From Nocardia mexicana NBRC 108244 (lineage in GTDB: Bacteria; Actinomycetota; Actinomycetes; Mycobacteriales; Mycobacteriaceae): a stretch of 64,000 nucleotides of DNA. The stretch lies in assembly GCF_001613165.1 (NCBI RefSeq), contig NZ_BDBV01000024.1, positions 124,001 through 188,000 of the forward strand. The letters run 5' to 3'. The notes beneath the pieces are model-generated. The model was given only the letters and a program-made list of their open reading frames with translations. It did not search any database and was not told where the DNA came from. Position numbers and translations under genes: made by a program. Positions 41,818 to 51,900 of the stretch are shown here, piece after piece (position 1 is the stretch's first letter; each line of letters starts with the position of its first letter).

Positions 41818-44799
41818 TTGGCAGCGCGGCAGGGCTCGGGCGTCGACGAGGTGAAGCCCGGGGTACTTCGGTTGAGTCTGTTGGGTCCGGTCGAGGTGTG
41901 GTTGGGGAATCGGCGCCTGGATATCGCTGCGCCGCAGATGATGTCGGCGCTGGTCATCCTGGCGGCCGAACCGGGACGCACGCTGTCGAAGACGCAGCTG
42001 GCCGCGCGTCTGTGGGCCGACCGTCCGCCGGCCTCGGCGGACAATGTCCTGCGCAATTACGTACACGCCCTGCGCCGCCAATTCGATACCCACGGCCATG
42101 CGGGCGCCGGTGCGGAGTGGCTCGCGTCGACCCGCGCCGGTTACCGATTGGGCGTGCCGGTCGACTCCGACGCGGGTGCGGTCGAGGAACTGATCGCGGC
42201 CGCCGAATCCGACCGCAACTCGGGCGCGGTCGACGCGGCGAACGAGAAACTGGCTGCGGCGCAGCAACTGTGGCGCGGCGACCCGCTGGACGGCCTGCCC
42301 GGACCCTGGGCGGACCAGGAGCGGACCCGGCTGCGCAGGCTACGGTCGGCGCTCGACGAGGCCGCGATCGTTGTCGCGCTGGAACTGGGGCGGCCGGCGG
42401 CCGCGGTCTCCGAGCTGGAGGCCCAGGTGGCGGCCGAACCGCACGTCGAGCGGTGGCACGAACTGCTGATGATCGCGCTGTATCGCAGCGGTCGGCGGGT
42501 CGAGGCGCTGGAGGTGTATCGGAACGCGCGCCGGATGCTGGCCGACGAACTCGGCCTGGAACCCGGCCCGCGGCTGGTCCGACTACATCAGGAATTTCTG
42601 TCGGCCGAGCCGACGAACTCCGGTGCCGCACCGGAGGCTCCGAGCGAATTTCCGCCCGCGGGAAAGGAGTTCGAGCATCCGGAGCCGGGGCTGGCGCAGT
42701 TGCCCCGCGACATCGCCGATTTCGTCGGGCGCGCGGAGTTGGAACGGGAACTGGCCGAGCTGCTGATCGCGGACTCCGACCGGCGCCCGGTGGTCGCGAT
42801 CACGGGGATGGGGGGCATCGGAAAGACCACGCTCGCAGTGCATCTCGCACATCGCGTGCGAGACCACTATCCGGACGGGGTGGTGTATCTCGATCTCGGG
42901 GGAATGGACGAACATCCGCGATCGATCGACATGCTGCTCGCGATCGCATTTCGCTCGATCGGCGTGCATCCCGGCGAACTGCCGCGTGACCCGGCGGAGC
43001 GAACGGAGGTGTGGTGCAACACCGTTGCGGGAAAACGCATCCTGCTGGTGCTCGACAACGCGCGCGACGTGGACCACGTCACGCCGCTGCTGCCCGGTGC
43101 CGGTGCGGCGGCAGGGGTGCTGGTCACCAGCCGGTCGAGCCTGGCGGAACTGTTCGACGCGCGGCTGGTCCCGCTCGATGTTCTCACCCAGGACGAGGCG
43201 TTGACGCTGCTGGAGCGCATGGTGTCCGCGTCGCGGGTGTCCCGGGAACCCGAGGCGGCACAGGAGATTCTGCGCGCCTGCGGGCACCTGCCGCTGTCGC
43301 TGCGCATCGCCGGGGCGCGGCTCGCGACCAGACCGGCCTGGCGACTCGCCGCGGTCGCGCAGCGCGTCGCGGACGAGCGCGGCCGACTCGCCGAGCTCGC
43401 GGTCGGCAATACCAGCGTGGAGATGGTGTTCCTGGCCAGTTTTCGCCGCCTCGACCCCGAGCTGGCGCGCGCGTTCGTGCTGATCGCGTTCTCCGACGCG
43501 CCGGATCTGTCGGTCGACGCCATCGCCGCCCTGGTCGACCGGGATCGGGCCGAGGCCGAGCGGCTCTGCGAGACCCTCGTGGATCTCGGCATGCTGCAGA
43601 CGCCGGAGTTCGGACGCTATCGGTACCACGATCTGCTGCGGCTGTTCGCCCGCCGGGTGGCCGACCGGGAGCACCACCGGGAATGGCCGGAGGCGCTGCA
43701 CCGGCTGGTCGATTTCTACCTGGCGAGTGCGAAGAACATTGTGGAACTGCGTGATCCGGGCATGGGTACGGACTATTACGCCGACACCGATGCGGCCGGG
43801 CAGCAGTTCACCGACGAACGAGGGTGCACCGCTTGGGCAATGGCCGAACGGTTCGGGCTGGTGGCACTGTACCGGCAGGTCGCCGACCGCCCCGACGTCC
43901 GAACCCGATCGCTCGCAGTGGATCTCGCGCTGTCGCTTGCGGTGGGCGGTGATGTCGGCGAGCACCAGTCCCAGCTGGCGCAGGCGCTCGAGGTATTGAG
44001 CCGGGCCGCCGACGCCGACGGAGACCGCCGGACGATGGGCCGGGCGCAGCTGGCCGCCGGGATGGCGCGGCTGGTCGGTATGGGAGATCTCGGCGCCGGT
44101 CGCGCGATCCGCGAAGCGGGTGGGGTCCTGCTGGAACTGGGCGATCTGCCGGGCGCCACCATCACCGAGATCATGCTCGGCACCGCCATGGCCTACCAGG
44201 GCAAGGCGGATGTCGCGGTGGACCACTTCCGGCGGGCCATCGAGCTGGTCAGCCAGGACTGGGGCGGGAGTCAGGGGATCATGTGGGCGACGATCGCCCG
44301 CGCCTACTGCGAGGCCCGCCGCTGGTCCGAGGCCGTCGAGGCCGCCGAGCGGGCGCTGGTGCACGCGCGGCGGGTCGGCAGCCTCCGAGTGGAGTCGATG
44401 GCGTTGCACGAGTTGGGGTTTGCGCGGCTGCAGCTCGGGGATCCCGCGGCCGCCCACGAGTTGTGCGGACGGGCGCTCGATGCCGCCCACCGCGACGGGC
44501 GTCGGCATCAGGAGGGGTGGGCGCTGGCCCGGCTGGCCGAGGTGGTCCTGTGCAGCGGTGACGCCGAGTCGGCGGTGCCGATCGCCGAGGAGGCGGTCCG
44601 GGCGCTCACCGAGGTCTCGGCGACGGTCCGGCGGCTGCGGGCGATGCAGGTATACGGCCTCGCGCTGGCCGCCGTCGGCCGCGCCGGTGAGGCCGAGCCG
44701 ATCCTGGACAAGGTCGCACAGCTGAGCGGCCGGATCGGCCTCGCCGTGCCGGACGTGGCGGCTCCGCGGTCGACAGTGGCAGGCGCGCCCCCACCCTGA
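41818..44799 (+). CDS. SARP/AfsR-type regulator with NB-ARC and TPR domains
   Basis: 993 residues. An OmpR-type DNA-binding part (LSLLGPVEVWLGNRRLDIAAPQMMSALVILAAEPGRTLSKTQLAARLWADRPP, about 18-75) is followed by the bacterial transcriptional activator domain (about 115-260; WRGDPLDGLPGPWADQERTRL). Then comes NB-ARC (Walker A GMGGIGKTT at about 330-338, GKRILLVLDNARDV as Walker B, HLPLSLRIAGARL) and TPR-like repeats to the end. SARP-STAND fusions such as AfsR activate secondary metabolism or differentiation. TTG 41818 has GAGGG seven bases upstream; GTG 41851 is a possible alternative. No biosynthetic cluster is visible in this window. Confidence 0.9.
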   Translation: MAARQGSGVDEVKPGVLRLSLLGPVEVWLGNRRLDIAAPQMMSALVILAAEPGRTLSKTQLAARLWADRPPASADNVLRNYVHALRRQFDTHGHAGAGAEWLASTRAGYRLGVPVDSDAGAVEELIAAAESDRNSGAVDAANEKLAAAQQLWRGDPLDGLPGPWADQERTRLRRLRSALDEAAIVVALELGRPAAAVSELEAQVAAEPHVERWHELLMIALYRSGRRVEALEVYRNARRMLADELGLEPGPRLVRLHQEFLSAEPTNSGAAPEAPSEFPPAGKEFEHPEPGLAQLPRDIADFVGRAELERELAELLIADSDRRPVVAITGMGGIGKTTLAVHLAHRVRDHYPDGVVYLDLGGMDEHPRSIDMLLAIAFRSIGVHPGELPRDPAERTEVWCNTVAGKRILLVLDNARDVDHVTPLLPGAGAAAGVLVTSRSSLAELFDARLVPLDVLTQDEALTLLERMVSASRVSREPEAAQEILRACGHLPLSLRIAGARLATRPAWRLAAVAQRVADERGRLAELAVGNTSVEMVFLASFRRLDPELARAFVLIAFSDAPDLSVDAIAALVDRDRAEAERLCETLVDLGMLQTPEFGRYRYHDLLRLFARRVADREHHREWPEALHRLVDFYLASAKNIVELRDPGMGTDYYADTDAAGQQFTDERGCTAWAMAERFGLVALYRQVADRPDVRTRSLAVDLALSLAVGGDVGEHQSQLAQALEVLSRAADADGDRRTMGRAQLAAGMARLVGMGDLGAGRAIREAGGVLLELGDLPGATITEIMLGTAMAYQGKADVAVDHFRRAIELVSQDWGGSQGIMWATIARAYCEARRWSEAVEAAERALVHARRVGSLRVESMALHELGFARLQLGDPAAAHELCGRALDAAHRDGRRHQEGWALARLAEVVLCSGDAESAVPIAEEAVRALTEVSATVRRLRAMQVYGLALAAVGRAGEAEPILDKVAQLSGRIGLAVPDVAAPRSTVAGAPPP

Positions 44800-44807
44800 C
44801 CCGCGAG

Positions 44808-45848
44808 TCACCGCGGGTCCCGCGGCGCTTGCGCGCGAGGGAATCCGGCGGAGTGGGGCTGGACCTGTGAGGTGGAACCGGCGTCGCGCGAAACGGGATT
44901 GTCTACTGCACCTTCGGTATTCATCGCGTGGGAGGCGGGGACCGTGGCCTGGGCCGGGTCGAGGTGCGGTGACGTGGATCCGACGTTGTGCGGCGTGGGC
45001 GTGGGGCTTTCGACGGTGCCTTCCGTGTTCACCGGGTGTGCGGCGGGAAGGGTAGCCGGGACAGCGTCGACGTGGTGGGAGGGGGTGTGCGGGGTGAGTG
45101 CCGGGTTGTTGGTGGTGCCTTCCGTATTCATCGGGTGGGTGGCGGGGAGGGTGGCGTCGGCGGAGCGCGGTCCCGGTGGGGCGGAGTATGGATCGGGCGG
45201 AGCCGTGCCGGTGGGCGGGGTGGTCCCGGCGGGTTGGGATCCGGTCGGGCCCGACCCGGTCGGAACATCATGGCGAGCAGGGGTGAGGGCGTCGGCGGGC
45301 CTGGAGTTGGCGGGTGCCCATCCTGTGGGGGTGTCCTGCCGGGCAGGGGAAATGGTGTCGGGTGGTTGGGATTTGACCGGTGTCGCTCCGCTGACAACAT
45401 CGTGCCGGGCAGGAGTGAGGGCGTCGGCGGGTTGGTATCTGGCCGGTGTCCACCCTGTCGGGACATCCTGCCGGGCGGGATTCAAGGATCCGTACTGGTG
45501 GTCGTCGGATCGAGGTCTGGCGGAGTGCAGTGGCTGCTTGCCGTCGGACAGTTTCCGCTCGTTCTCCTCGTAGATCCTGGCCGTGTCGCGGAGGTTCTTC
45601 GCGTTGTCGTGGAAGACGTCGACGATCTTGCCCAGGGAGGCGAAGGTATTGTCGCGGTTGCTCTTGAAGCCCTTCTCGCCGTCGGCGAACTTCTCACCGA
45701 TCTTGTCGCCGCCCCACGGCTCGCCCTGGCCGGCGGAGGCGGCCTGCAACGTCTCCAACAGCTTCTCGGCGCGGTCGGCGACCTCGTCGAATTCGTTTGC
45801 GGAGCGGCGCAATCCGTCCGGCTCGACCTCGATAGGCTTCTTACTCAT
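44808..45848 (-). CDS. WXG100-like protein with repeat-rich tail
   Basis: 346 residues. Residues ~1-100 resemble the WXG100 helical hairpin of type VII secretion substrates: RSANEFDEVADRAEKLLETLQ, EPWGGDKIGEKFADGEKGF (the WG turn) and DVFHDNAKNLRDTARIYEENE. The rest is Pro/Thr/Ala-rich: four 22-residue repeats of the type PARHDVVSGATPVKSQPPDT, then PATHPMNTEGT-like units. ATG 45848 (MSKKPIEVEPD) overlaps the upstream gene by 8 bases. WXG100 proteins are partners or substrates of ESX systems; none of the secretion machinery is in this window. Confidence 0.75.
   Translation of the reverse strand: MSKKPIEVEPDGLRRSANEFDEVADRAEKLLETLQAASAGQGEPWGGDKIGEKFADGEKGFKSNRDNTFASLGKIVDVFHDNAKNLRDTARIYEENERKLSDGKQPLHSARPRSDDHQYGSLNPARQDVPTGWTPARYQPADALTPARHDVVSGATPVKSQPPDTISPARQDTPTGWAPANSRPADALTPARHDVPTGSGPTGSQPAGTTPPTGTAPPDPYSAPPGPRSADATLPATHPMNTEGTTNNPALTPHTPSHHVDAVPATLPAAHPVNTEGTVESPTPTPHNVGSTSPHLDPAQATVPASHAMNTEGAVDNPVSRDAGSTSQVQPHSAGFPRAQAPRDPR
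45213..45476 (-). repeat. Four ~66-bp coding repeats (22 residues each)
   Basis: Units of the form A-R-(H/Q)-D-(V/T)-x-(T/S)-G-x-x-P followed by QP-x-(D/G) are found four times in the tail of the WXG100-like protein. The DNA is similar too, for example GAGGGCGTCGGCGGG at 45287 and 45417. Confidence 0.75.
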
Positions 45849-46635
45849 CGTGTTCCTCCGATCGTTCCTCGGCAAGACGCCGAACTTCGTCGAGACTGTG
45901 GGCCTCTCGTTCCACGGCGGCGGGGCCGACGACTCCGGAGAGCCGGTCGGCGGGGAAGTCGCGGCAGCGGGTCAATGCGGTGGTGGCGGGTTGTCCGGCC
46001 CGGTGGGCGTCGCTGAATCGCAACTGCCACAGCCCCGCGGCGATCTCGCCGACCGACCCGGCCTGTGCCCGCGGCAGGTAGCCCGCCGCCTCGCCGGTGA
46101 CGGCGGCCCAGACATAGCCGATCACCGCGGATTCCATGCGGACCGGCAGATATCGAACGGGGGAGTTGGTCTCGTCGGCGTAGTTCTGCAGCGGGACGCT
46201 CCGCAGCGGTCCCCAGCCGTCGCGGGGGTCGATCGGCGTCCCGTCGGCGAAGGTGCCGTCCTGGATCAGCGGTCCGTCATCGAGGGGCGGGCCCTCCGGA
46301 TTGAGCCGGGCCCACAGCTCTGCCAGGCTCGCCGCATTCCCCGGCCGCATCCCGGCGGGCACCGCGCCCGCCACCGAGTCCTCGGTCGCCCCTATCCACT
46401 GTTCGAGGGCCGCGACCGGCGCGAGCCCGCGCGTGGCCGCGTCGTTCAGCCGCGCCTCCCACGCGAGCAGGCAGTTGAGATCGTCCCCGGCCGCCGCGAG
46501 ACTGCGTTCGAAACCCGCCGCGTTCTGATCGGTTGCGGCCCACAGGTATCCGATGAGCCGGCCGCGCCGCTGCACCGGCAGGTAGATGACCGGACGGCGG
46601 GTCCAGCGGCTGTAGTTGGCGGGTGTGGATGTCAT
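45841..46635 (-). CDS. Unknown protein with an internally duplicated motif
   Basis: 264 residues, no recognised family. Two segments repeat the pattern P-V-x-Y-L-P-V-x6-IGY-x-WAA-x4-AAG: RRPVIYLPVQRRGRLIGYLW with ATDQNAAGF near residue 13, and NSPVRYLPVRMESAVIGYVW with AAVTGEAAGYL near residue 158. It overlaps the genes on both sides by a few bases (ATGA with the giant-gene C-terminal part, 8 bases with the WXG100-like gene), so it belongs to the operon. By position it could be an immunity, chaperone or accessory protein for the giant toxin-like protein; that is only inference. Confidence 0.75.
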   Translation of the reverse strand: MTSTPANYSRWTRRPVIYLPVQRRGRLIGYLWAATDQNAAGFERSLAAAGDDLNCLLAWEARLNDAATRGLAPVAALEQWIGATEDSVAGAVPAGMRPGNAASLAELWARLNPEGPPLDDGPLIQDGTFADGTPIDPRDGWGPLRSVPLQNYADETNSPVRYLPVRMESAVIGYVWAAVTGEAAGYLPRAQAGSVGEIAAGLWQLRFSDAHRAGQPATTALTRCRDFPADRLSGVVGPAAVEREAHSLDEVRRLAEERSEEHDE

Positions 46636-48890
46636 CGGTACTCCGGTGCGGGTTGGGGATGGACGGTGGTCGGCAGCAGGATCTCGGCGTCGAAGACGGG
46701 TATGCCCTCGGCGTCGTCGTAGCGCACGGCGGTGATGCGGTACCGGGTGTCGCGGGCGAGCAGCAGTTCGGTGGCTCCGGGGACGCCGCTGCGCAATCCG
46801 ATCCACAGGCCCTGCGCTCCGACCGGGACCGTCAGGTCGAGCCGATACCGGAACGGGCGGCTGCCGTCCGGGGAGGCGATCAGGTTGCGGCTGACCGAGG
46901 TCGACAGGTAGCCGGGCTCCCGATGCACCGAACCGACGAGCCGCTCCAGCATGTCGGGACGCGGCGGGCGCCCGTACCGACCGCGCAGGAACTCGATCGT
47001 CCGCAGCCCGCGCGTCACCCGGATCGGCTCGGCGATCGGCACCGGCCGCCGAGTGGCCTGGTCCAGCAGTTCCACTTGGCGCGCAAGGGCATCGACGTGG
47101 ACGGCCATGCCGAAGTACCGCTCGAAGTACGGGCCGTACACGGTCGCGAGCAGGTTGCTTTCGGTATTCATCCGTTCCAGCCCGCGGCTCGGACTCTGGC
47201 TTTCCATGATCGACAGGAGCCGTTCCCAGGTGTCGCGCGCCGCGTCCGGATCCGAAACCACCCGGCGGACAGCGTCCGGACCGGCGCGGTGCCACTGCGC
47301 CAGGACAGGCAGGGACAGATTCCCCGGCCCCGTCAGTGTGCTCAGCAGTTCCGCGGACCGGCCGCTGCGCTGGAGCTGAGCGAAGATTCCCCGGGTCGTC
47401 TCCAGGTAATCATCTTCCCGCAGAACAACATTGGGCATCGGCCGATCATCGTATGCCCACACCGCGTGCTGATGCGCCGGAGTGAGCTCGTGCCACAGGT
47501 TCAACCGCCATTCGCCGAATTCGAGACCTGCCGCGTCCGTGTCGAACTGCCGAATGCCGTGGTGGTCGACGTAACCTGTGCCGGGTCCGCCCGGGTGGGG
47601 GATATGTGTCGCGGGTGGCCACGGGTACCGCGCCGGAGGTTCGAACGTTGCCGCGGTGTGGAATTCCTGCTGCGACACCGCGAGTGCGTTGCCGTCGCGG
47701 CCCATGGCGATATGGGAGCGCCCCGGATACGCCGGGTCCAGGTATACGAGTGCGAACCGGTCCCCGGCATTGTTCCGCAGTATCGTGCGCGGACGGTCCG
47801 GGCGCAGGACCATGATGTTCAGCCCGAACTCCCTGGCGGCCAACGGGAGTAGGTGGAGCATGACGCCGTCGGTGCGAACGTTCGGATCGCGCAGCCCGCG
47901 CATGATGCTCTGGTACTGCCCCTGCCAGGGCGGGTCGTAACGATTGTTGCGAAGGTTCTCCTGCAACAGATCGGCGAGGTGCGCCCGGATCTCGCCCGCC
48001 GGCGCCGGGTTGTTGCCGCCCTGCGACAGCACCGCCAAGAACTCGAAGACGTGATCACCGTTGTCCGGCAACGGAACCCAGGTCGGTTGCGGATCGTGGA
48101 CCGCGGCATCGTCGCCGTGCGAATCCCGCACGGACGCAACCGCATCGGACTGGTCCAGACCGATACGGTAGCCCGGGCGATACACGGTGGGTGCGTGGCC
48201 CGGTACCGGAGGTTCCACCACATGACCCTCCGCGTCGAGATAGACGACCTCGATGCTCGAGATCTCCCGACGTGGCTGCGGCGGATAGGCGTGTTCCCGC
48301 TGCTGCGCCGGGTCGTTGACGACAAGACGACCGGAACGTGCGGCGGCGGGGTCGGTTTCCTGGGCGATGCTGATGAGGTACGCGTGTGCGCCGAACCCGT
48401 CACGATCGGCGGTGGTGTAGTTGTCGACGACAACGGCATGTGTCGCGAGTCCGGGCGCGCGCAGGAATCCGGCGATGGTGTCGTGGTCGGGAACGGTATG
48501 CAGCCTCGCTCGGGGAATGGCGTTTTGCAGCTGTTCGTGGGTGATTCCGGCGAGACCGCCGGGAAGGCCGCCGATGTCGATGTCGTGGTTGCCGGTGCGT
48601 TGTCGCAGCAGCGCCAGCGCGAGGACGCCGCAGTTGTCGCTCGCGGGATCGTCGGCGATGTGCTCCGCGAGCGGGACCCCCAACCTGCGGGTCGCATTCG
48701 TTATGTGGCGTTCGACCGCCCGGATGCTGATTTCGAGTTCCTCTGCGATCGCCACGAGCCCGTGGCCCGCTGCGCGGAGCTCCATAACCTGAGATGCTCG
48801 ATCACTCAGCAGCGGCCCGACACTGCGGAGTAGTCCCTTGCTTCTCAGATTGCCGGCCGCAACGCGCACCTCCTCGACCTTGGCGAGCAT
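46632..48890 (-). CDS. C-terminal part of the giant toxin-like protein, split off by a frameshift
   Basis: 752 residues if started at ATG 48890; the open frame reaches 49325. In order: LuxR-type HTH (RASQVMELRAAGHGLVAIAE, about 33-70), papain-fold domain (DNCGVLALALLRQ, then FGAHAYLI, about 82-220), OTU-like part (LPDNGDHVFEFLAVL, about 275-400) and an ADP-ribosyltransferase-like C-terminus (PIRVTRGLRTIEFL, YLSTSVSRN, GATELLLARDTRYRI, about 615-752). These are further copies of domains in the preceding gene. The frame joins it if one G is removed at 49016-49019, so it is probably not a gene of its own. No convincing ribosome site precedes 48890. Confidence 0.7.
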   Translation of the reverse strand: MLAKVEEVRVAAGNLRSKGLLRSVGPLLSDRASQVMELRAAGHGLVAIAEELEISIRAVERHITNATRRLGVPLAEHIADDPASDNCGVLALALLRQRTGNHDIDIGGLPGGLAGITHEQLQNAIPRARLHTVPDHDTIAGFLRAPGLATHAVVVDNYTTADRDGFGAHAYLISIAQETDPAAARSGRLVVNDPAQQREHAYPPQPRREISSIEVVYLDAEGHVVEPPVPGHAPTVYRPGYRIGLDQSDAVASVRDSHGDDAAVHDPQPTWVPLPDNGDHVFEFLAVLSQGGNNPAPAGEIRAHLADLLQENLRNNRYDPPWQGQYQSIMRGLRDPNVRTDGVMLHLLPLAAREFGLNIMVLRPDRPRTILRNNAGDRFALVYLDPAYPGRSHIAMGRDGNALAVSQQEFHTAATFEPPARYPWPPATHIPHPGGPGTGYVDHHGIRQFDTDAAGLEFGEWRLNLWHELTPAHQHAVWAYDDRPMPNVVLREDDYLETTRGIFAQLQRSGRSAELLSTLTGPGNLSLPVLAQWHRAGPDAVRRVVSDPDAARDTWERLLSIMESQSPSRGLERMNTESNLLATVYGPYFERYFGMAVHVDALARQVELLDQATRRPVPIAEPIRVTRGLRTIEFLRGRYGRPPRPDMLERLVGSVHREPGYLSTSVSRNLIASPDGSRPFRYRLDLTVPVGAQGLWIGLRSGVPGATELLLARDTRYRITAVRYDDAEGIPVFDAEILLPTTVHPQPAPEYR

Positions 48891-48906
48891 ATTCTTTCGG
48901 CGATCA

Positions 48907-51900
48907 TTATCTAGTCCGAATTTCTGGAAAAGACCTGACCTTCCATTTCTGACCGTATTTGCCGGGTCCTTCGTATTGGAAAAAATCCCCGTGGGTCGGA
49001 GATGGTCGACGATATCCCCGGGTTTCGATGATGTCGTGCTCGAAGCACTGCTCGAGTATGGCGGCTTGCAGACGCGACAGCGTGACCTGCTCAGGCGCTG
49101 CCGAGACGGGGGCGACTGCGTCGGAGATGTTACTCGTGCTGCCGTCGGTCGGCGGCGTGGGCACGTCGGCGGTGAGCGCGGCGACAATATCCCTGTCGCC
49201 TTCGCCCTGCCTGGCTTGCGTGAGGGCCGCGCCGACCGCTGCGGCTCCGCTGTGGACCGCATCGGGCCCGCTGGGTCGACCGCCGAGGGGCAGCCCGACC
49301 CGGATGAACAGGCTTCTCCGGCCATTGAGGATGTTGCTCAGAGAATGCTTGTGTCCGAGGCTCGCGATAATATCGCGGGGCTCGGTCTTCTTTGCGACGA
49401 AATGTTGCAGAACCTTGTTCGGCAAATACGCCGGTTGCGCGTCCACGGTCCGTGCGAGTTCGGTGACCGCATGCTGGTCGAGGAGCCCCCGATCGGCGGC
49501 TATGGCTATGACCGCTGCGCGGTTCTCCTGGAAAAGGCCCCGGCCCGAGGTGATTCCGAGACCGGCGTAGACGACGGTCATCAATGTCGTGCCCACCTCC
49601 CTCGGTGTAAGGAAGGGGAACTCGGTGCTCCTGGTTCGCGAGAGGTTCTCATAGATGTCGTTGTTACCGGTGTAGCCCGCGGCATAGTGCTGGACAATCG
49701 CGTGTGCCAGCGTGCCCGAACCCATACTCTCCCGCAGTGTCTCCCAGTCCTGTTCCGCCGCTGAGATTCTCGCGCTCGGTTGCCGGGCAACGCTGGCGTC
49801 GACCGTGAATCGTTGCTGGTCGTTGGCCGCGACCGCAATTCGATCGCGCTGGAGGAAGGGGCTGGTTCCCGCCGGGAGCCCGAGGTCGTGCCATGTGATG
49901 AGCAGGAGCGCCTCGTAACCTTTGTACGATATCCCGAGTTCGGCGACGATATCGCTGTTCTTCCAGCCGAAATGGATGTACAGGCAGAGGGCCTGCTGCT
50001 GGGGTGTGAACGGGTCCGGGCTTGCGGACGGCGCCGGTAGGTCCGGCGTCACGTCGACGTGATCGTCGGGTCGCAGGACCATGGCCTTCCAGTCGTTCAA
50101 GGACCGGTGTTCGAGGTGGTGCCGAAATTCGGCGGCAGGCAGCACGTGCGATTCCCCCGCGGCGTTGACGACTTCCACGCCCTGGTGGGTGAGTTCGGCC
50201 GCGAATCCGGTATCGGGGTTGCCGGGGTTCCGGAACAGGAACCGGGTGCCGGGCGGATAGTGGGTTCCGGCGAGTGCCTGCGCGAGGTCGGGCACGTCGA
50301 ATTCCCGGTACTCGCCAGAATTCTGTGTGTGCTGCCCGGCGGGGTGGTCGGAGACCTCGATATCGCCGGGTCGTGGTGCGGCCGGGCCGGGCTGTGCGGG
50401 TCCTGTCGATGGCTTGTTGTTGTCGCCGGAGGTGGTGGGGTATTCGGGCCCGTACAGGCCGTGCGCACCGGGACCGCCCATACGAATTCGGGAGAACTTC
50501 GGCAGATGCTCGAGGCCGACGGCGACGATGCCCGAGCGGGGGATCGTGTCGTCCGGCGGGTCGACGCGGTTCGGATCGGTAACCCATATCCCGCCCGGGG
50601 GCTTGCGCATCCGCACGCCGCTGATCGCCGAGGTCCACCACCGCTCCCCGCCCGGGAACTTCCATTGCCTTCCGTCGGTCGGGGAATACCGCTCCTCGGT
50701 GCCGTCCGGGCCGCGGCGGATTCGGGTACCGCTCGCATCGGAGGTGTAGATCGATCCGTCGGGAGACTGCCGGTATTCGATACCGTCGACAGGGGTGAGG
50801 CCGGTGCCGTGGCGGTCGGTCGGATCTTCGAGCAGGAGTCCGATCGGATCGCCGTCGTCGTCGCGTTCGATCCCGAGCACCGCGTATTCGTGGTTGGGCG
50901 CCAAACCACTTGTCCCGGAGCCTTTGTCGGAACTTTGACCGCGAAGATGGGTGGCGATCGACGCCGCCGTTCCGCCGTGTCGCCGTGCCCGGTCGATGCC
51001 GTTGGCGATCCATTCGGCGACGTACGAGTATCGGATATCGCCGTCGTCGTCGCGGGGGAGCCGCCGGTGCTCGGCCGCCTCGCCGTACACGGCGCGGTGG
51101 TAGTCGGCGAGAGCCTTCTTCTCGGATGTCCACCGCCCCGGGAACTGCTCGTCGAGATAGTCGCGGAAGCGGTCGGGTGCGAGGAGTAGGTCCTCGGTGG
51201 CGAGGAATCGGACCCATGCGGCAATGCGGGCGTCGTGGTCGTCGGGGTGGGCGGTGTGTATCGCGTTCCACCTGGCACCGCGCAGTGCCTCCGCTTGCTG
51301 CCGGGCGTCGTCGAAGAGGTCGGCGGCCCTGCGGGCGAATTCGGGGTCGCCGCCCGCCAACTCCCGCAGGATGTCGGTGTCGAGCCGCAGCGGGTGCAGG
51401 AAGAACTGATCGTCGACGGCCCGCGACGGTTGTGGCAGCAGGCCTTTCGCGGGGAGGTAGAAGGACGTGCCGAGGCGTTTCTGGGCATCCAGCGCCAGGA
51501 GCCCGGCGTAGCCGTCGCCGCCGCCGAGGCGCTGCGCGAAGGCTCGCTCGATCATCGCGGGCCACAGCGGCTGCCCGGGCCCGTGGTGCGCATAAGCCGC
51601 GATGTCGGTGCCGGGCAGCACGTGGCCGACCTTTTCGACACGCACCCACTCGATTTCGTCGCCGATGCGGAGTCGGACGCCGACGGTGCCGTCGCCGTGG
51701 TCGTGCAGCATGTCGCGGATCAGCTGCGGCTCGCTCTCGGCCAGCGCCTTGAGCGGAGCGATCAGCCAGCAGTCCCTGGCTCCGCCCTGTCGCGCGTCCT
51801 GTGGCCGCGGTCCGTCCGGTCCGAACAGATCCTCGTCATGCCGCCCGACCGGTACCGGCAGATCCGGTAGCAAGCTGTGCGGGACCGGGTACCGGCCCTG

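Noticed and set aside
44800..44830. CCGCGG inverted repeat between the SARP and WXG100-like genes as a terminator
   Set aside because: No T-run follows on either strand and it lies inside the end of the WXG100-like gene.
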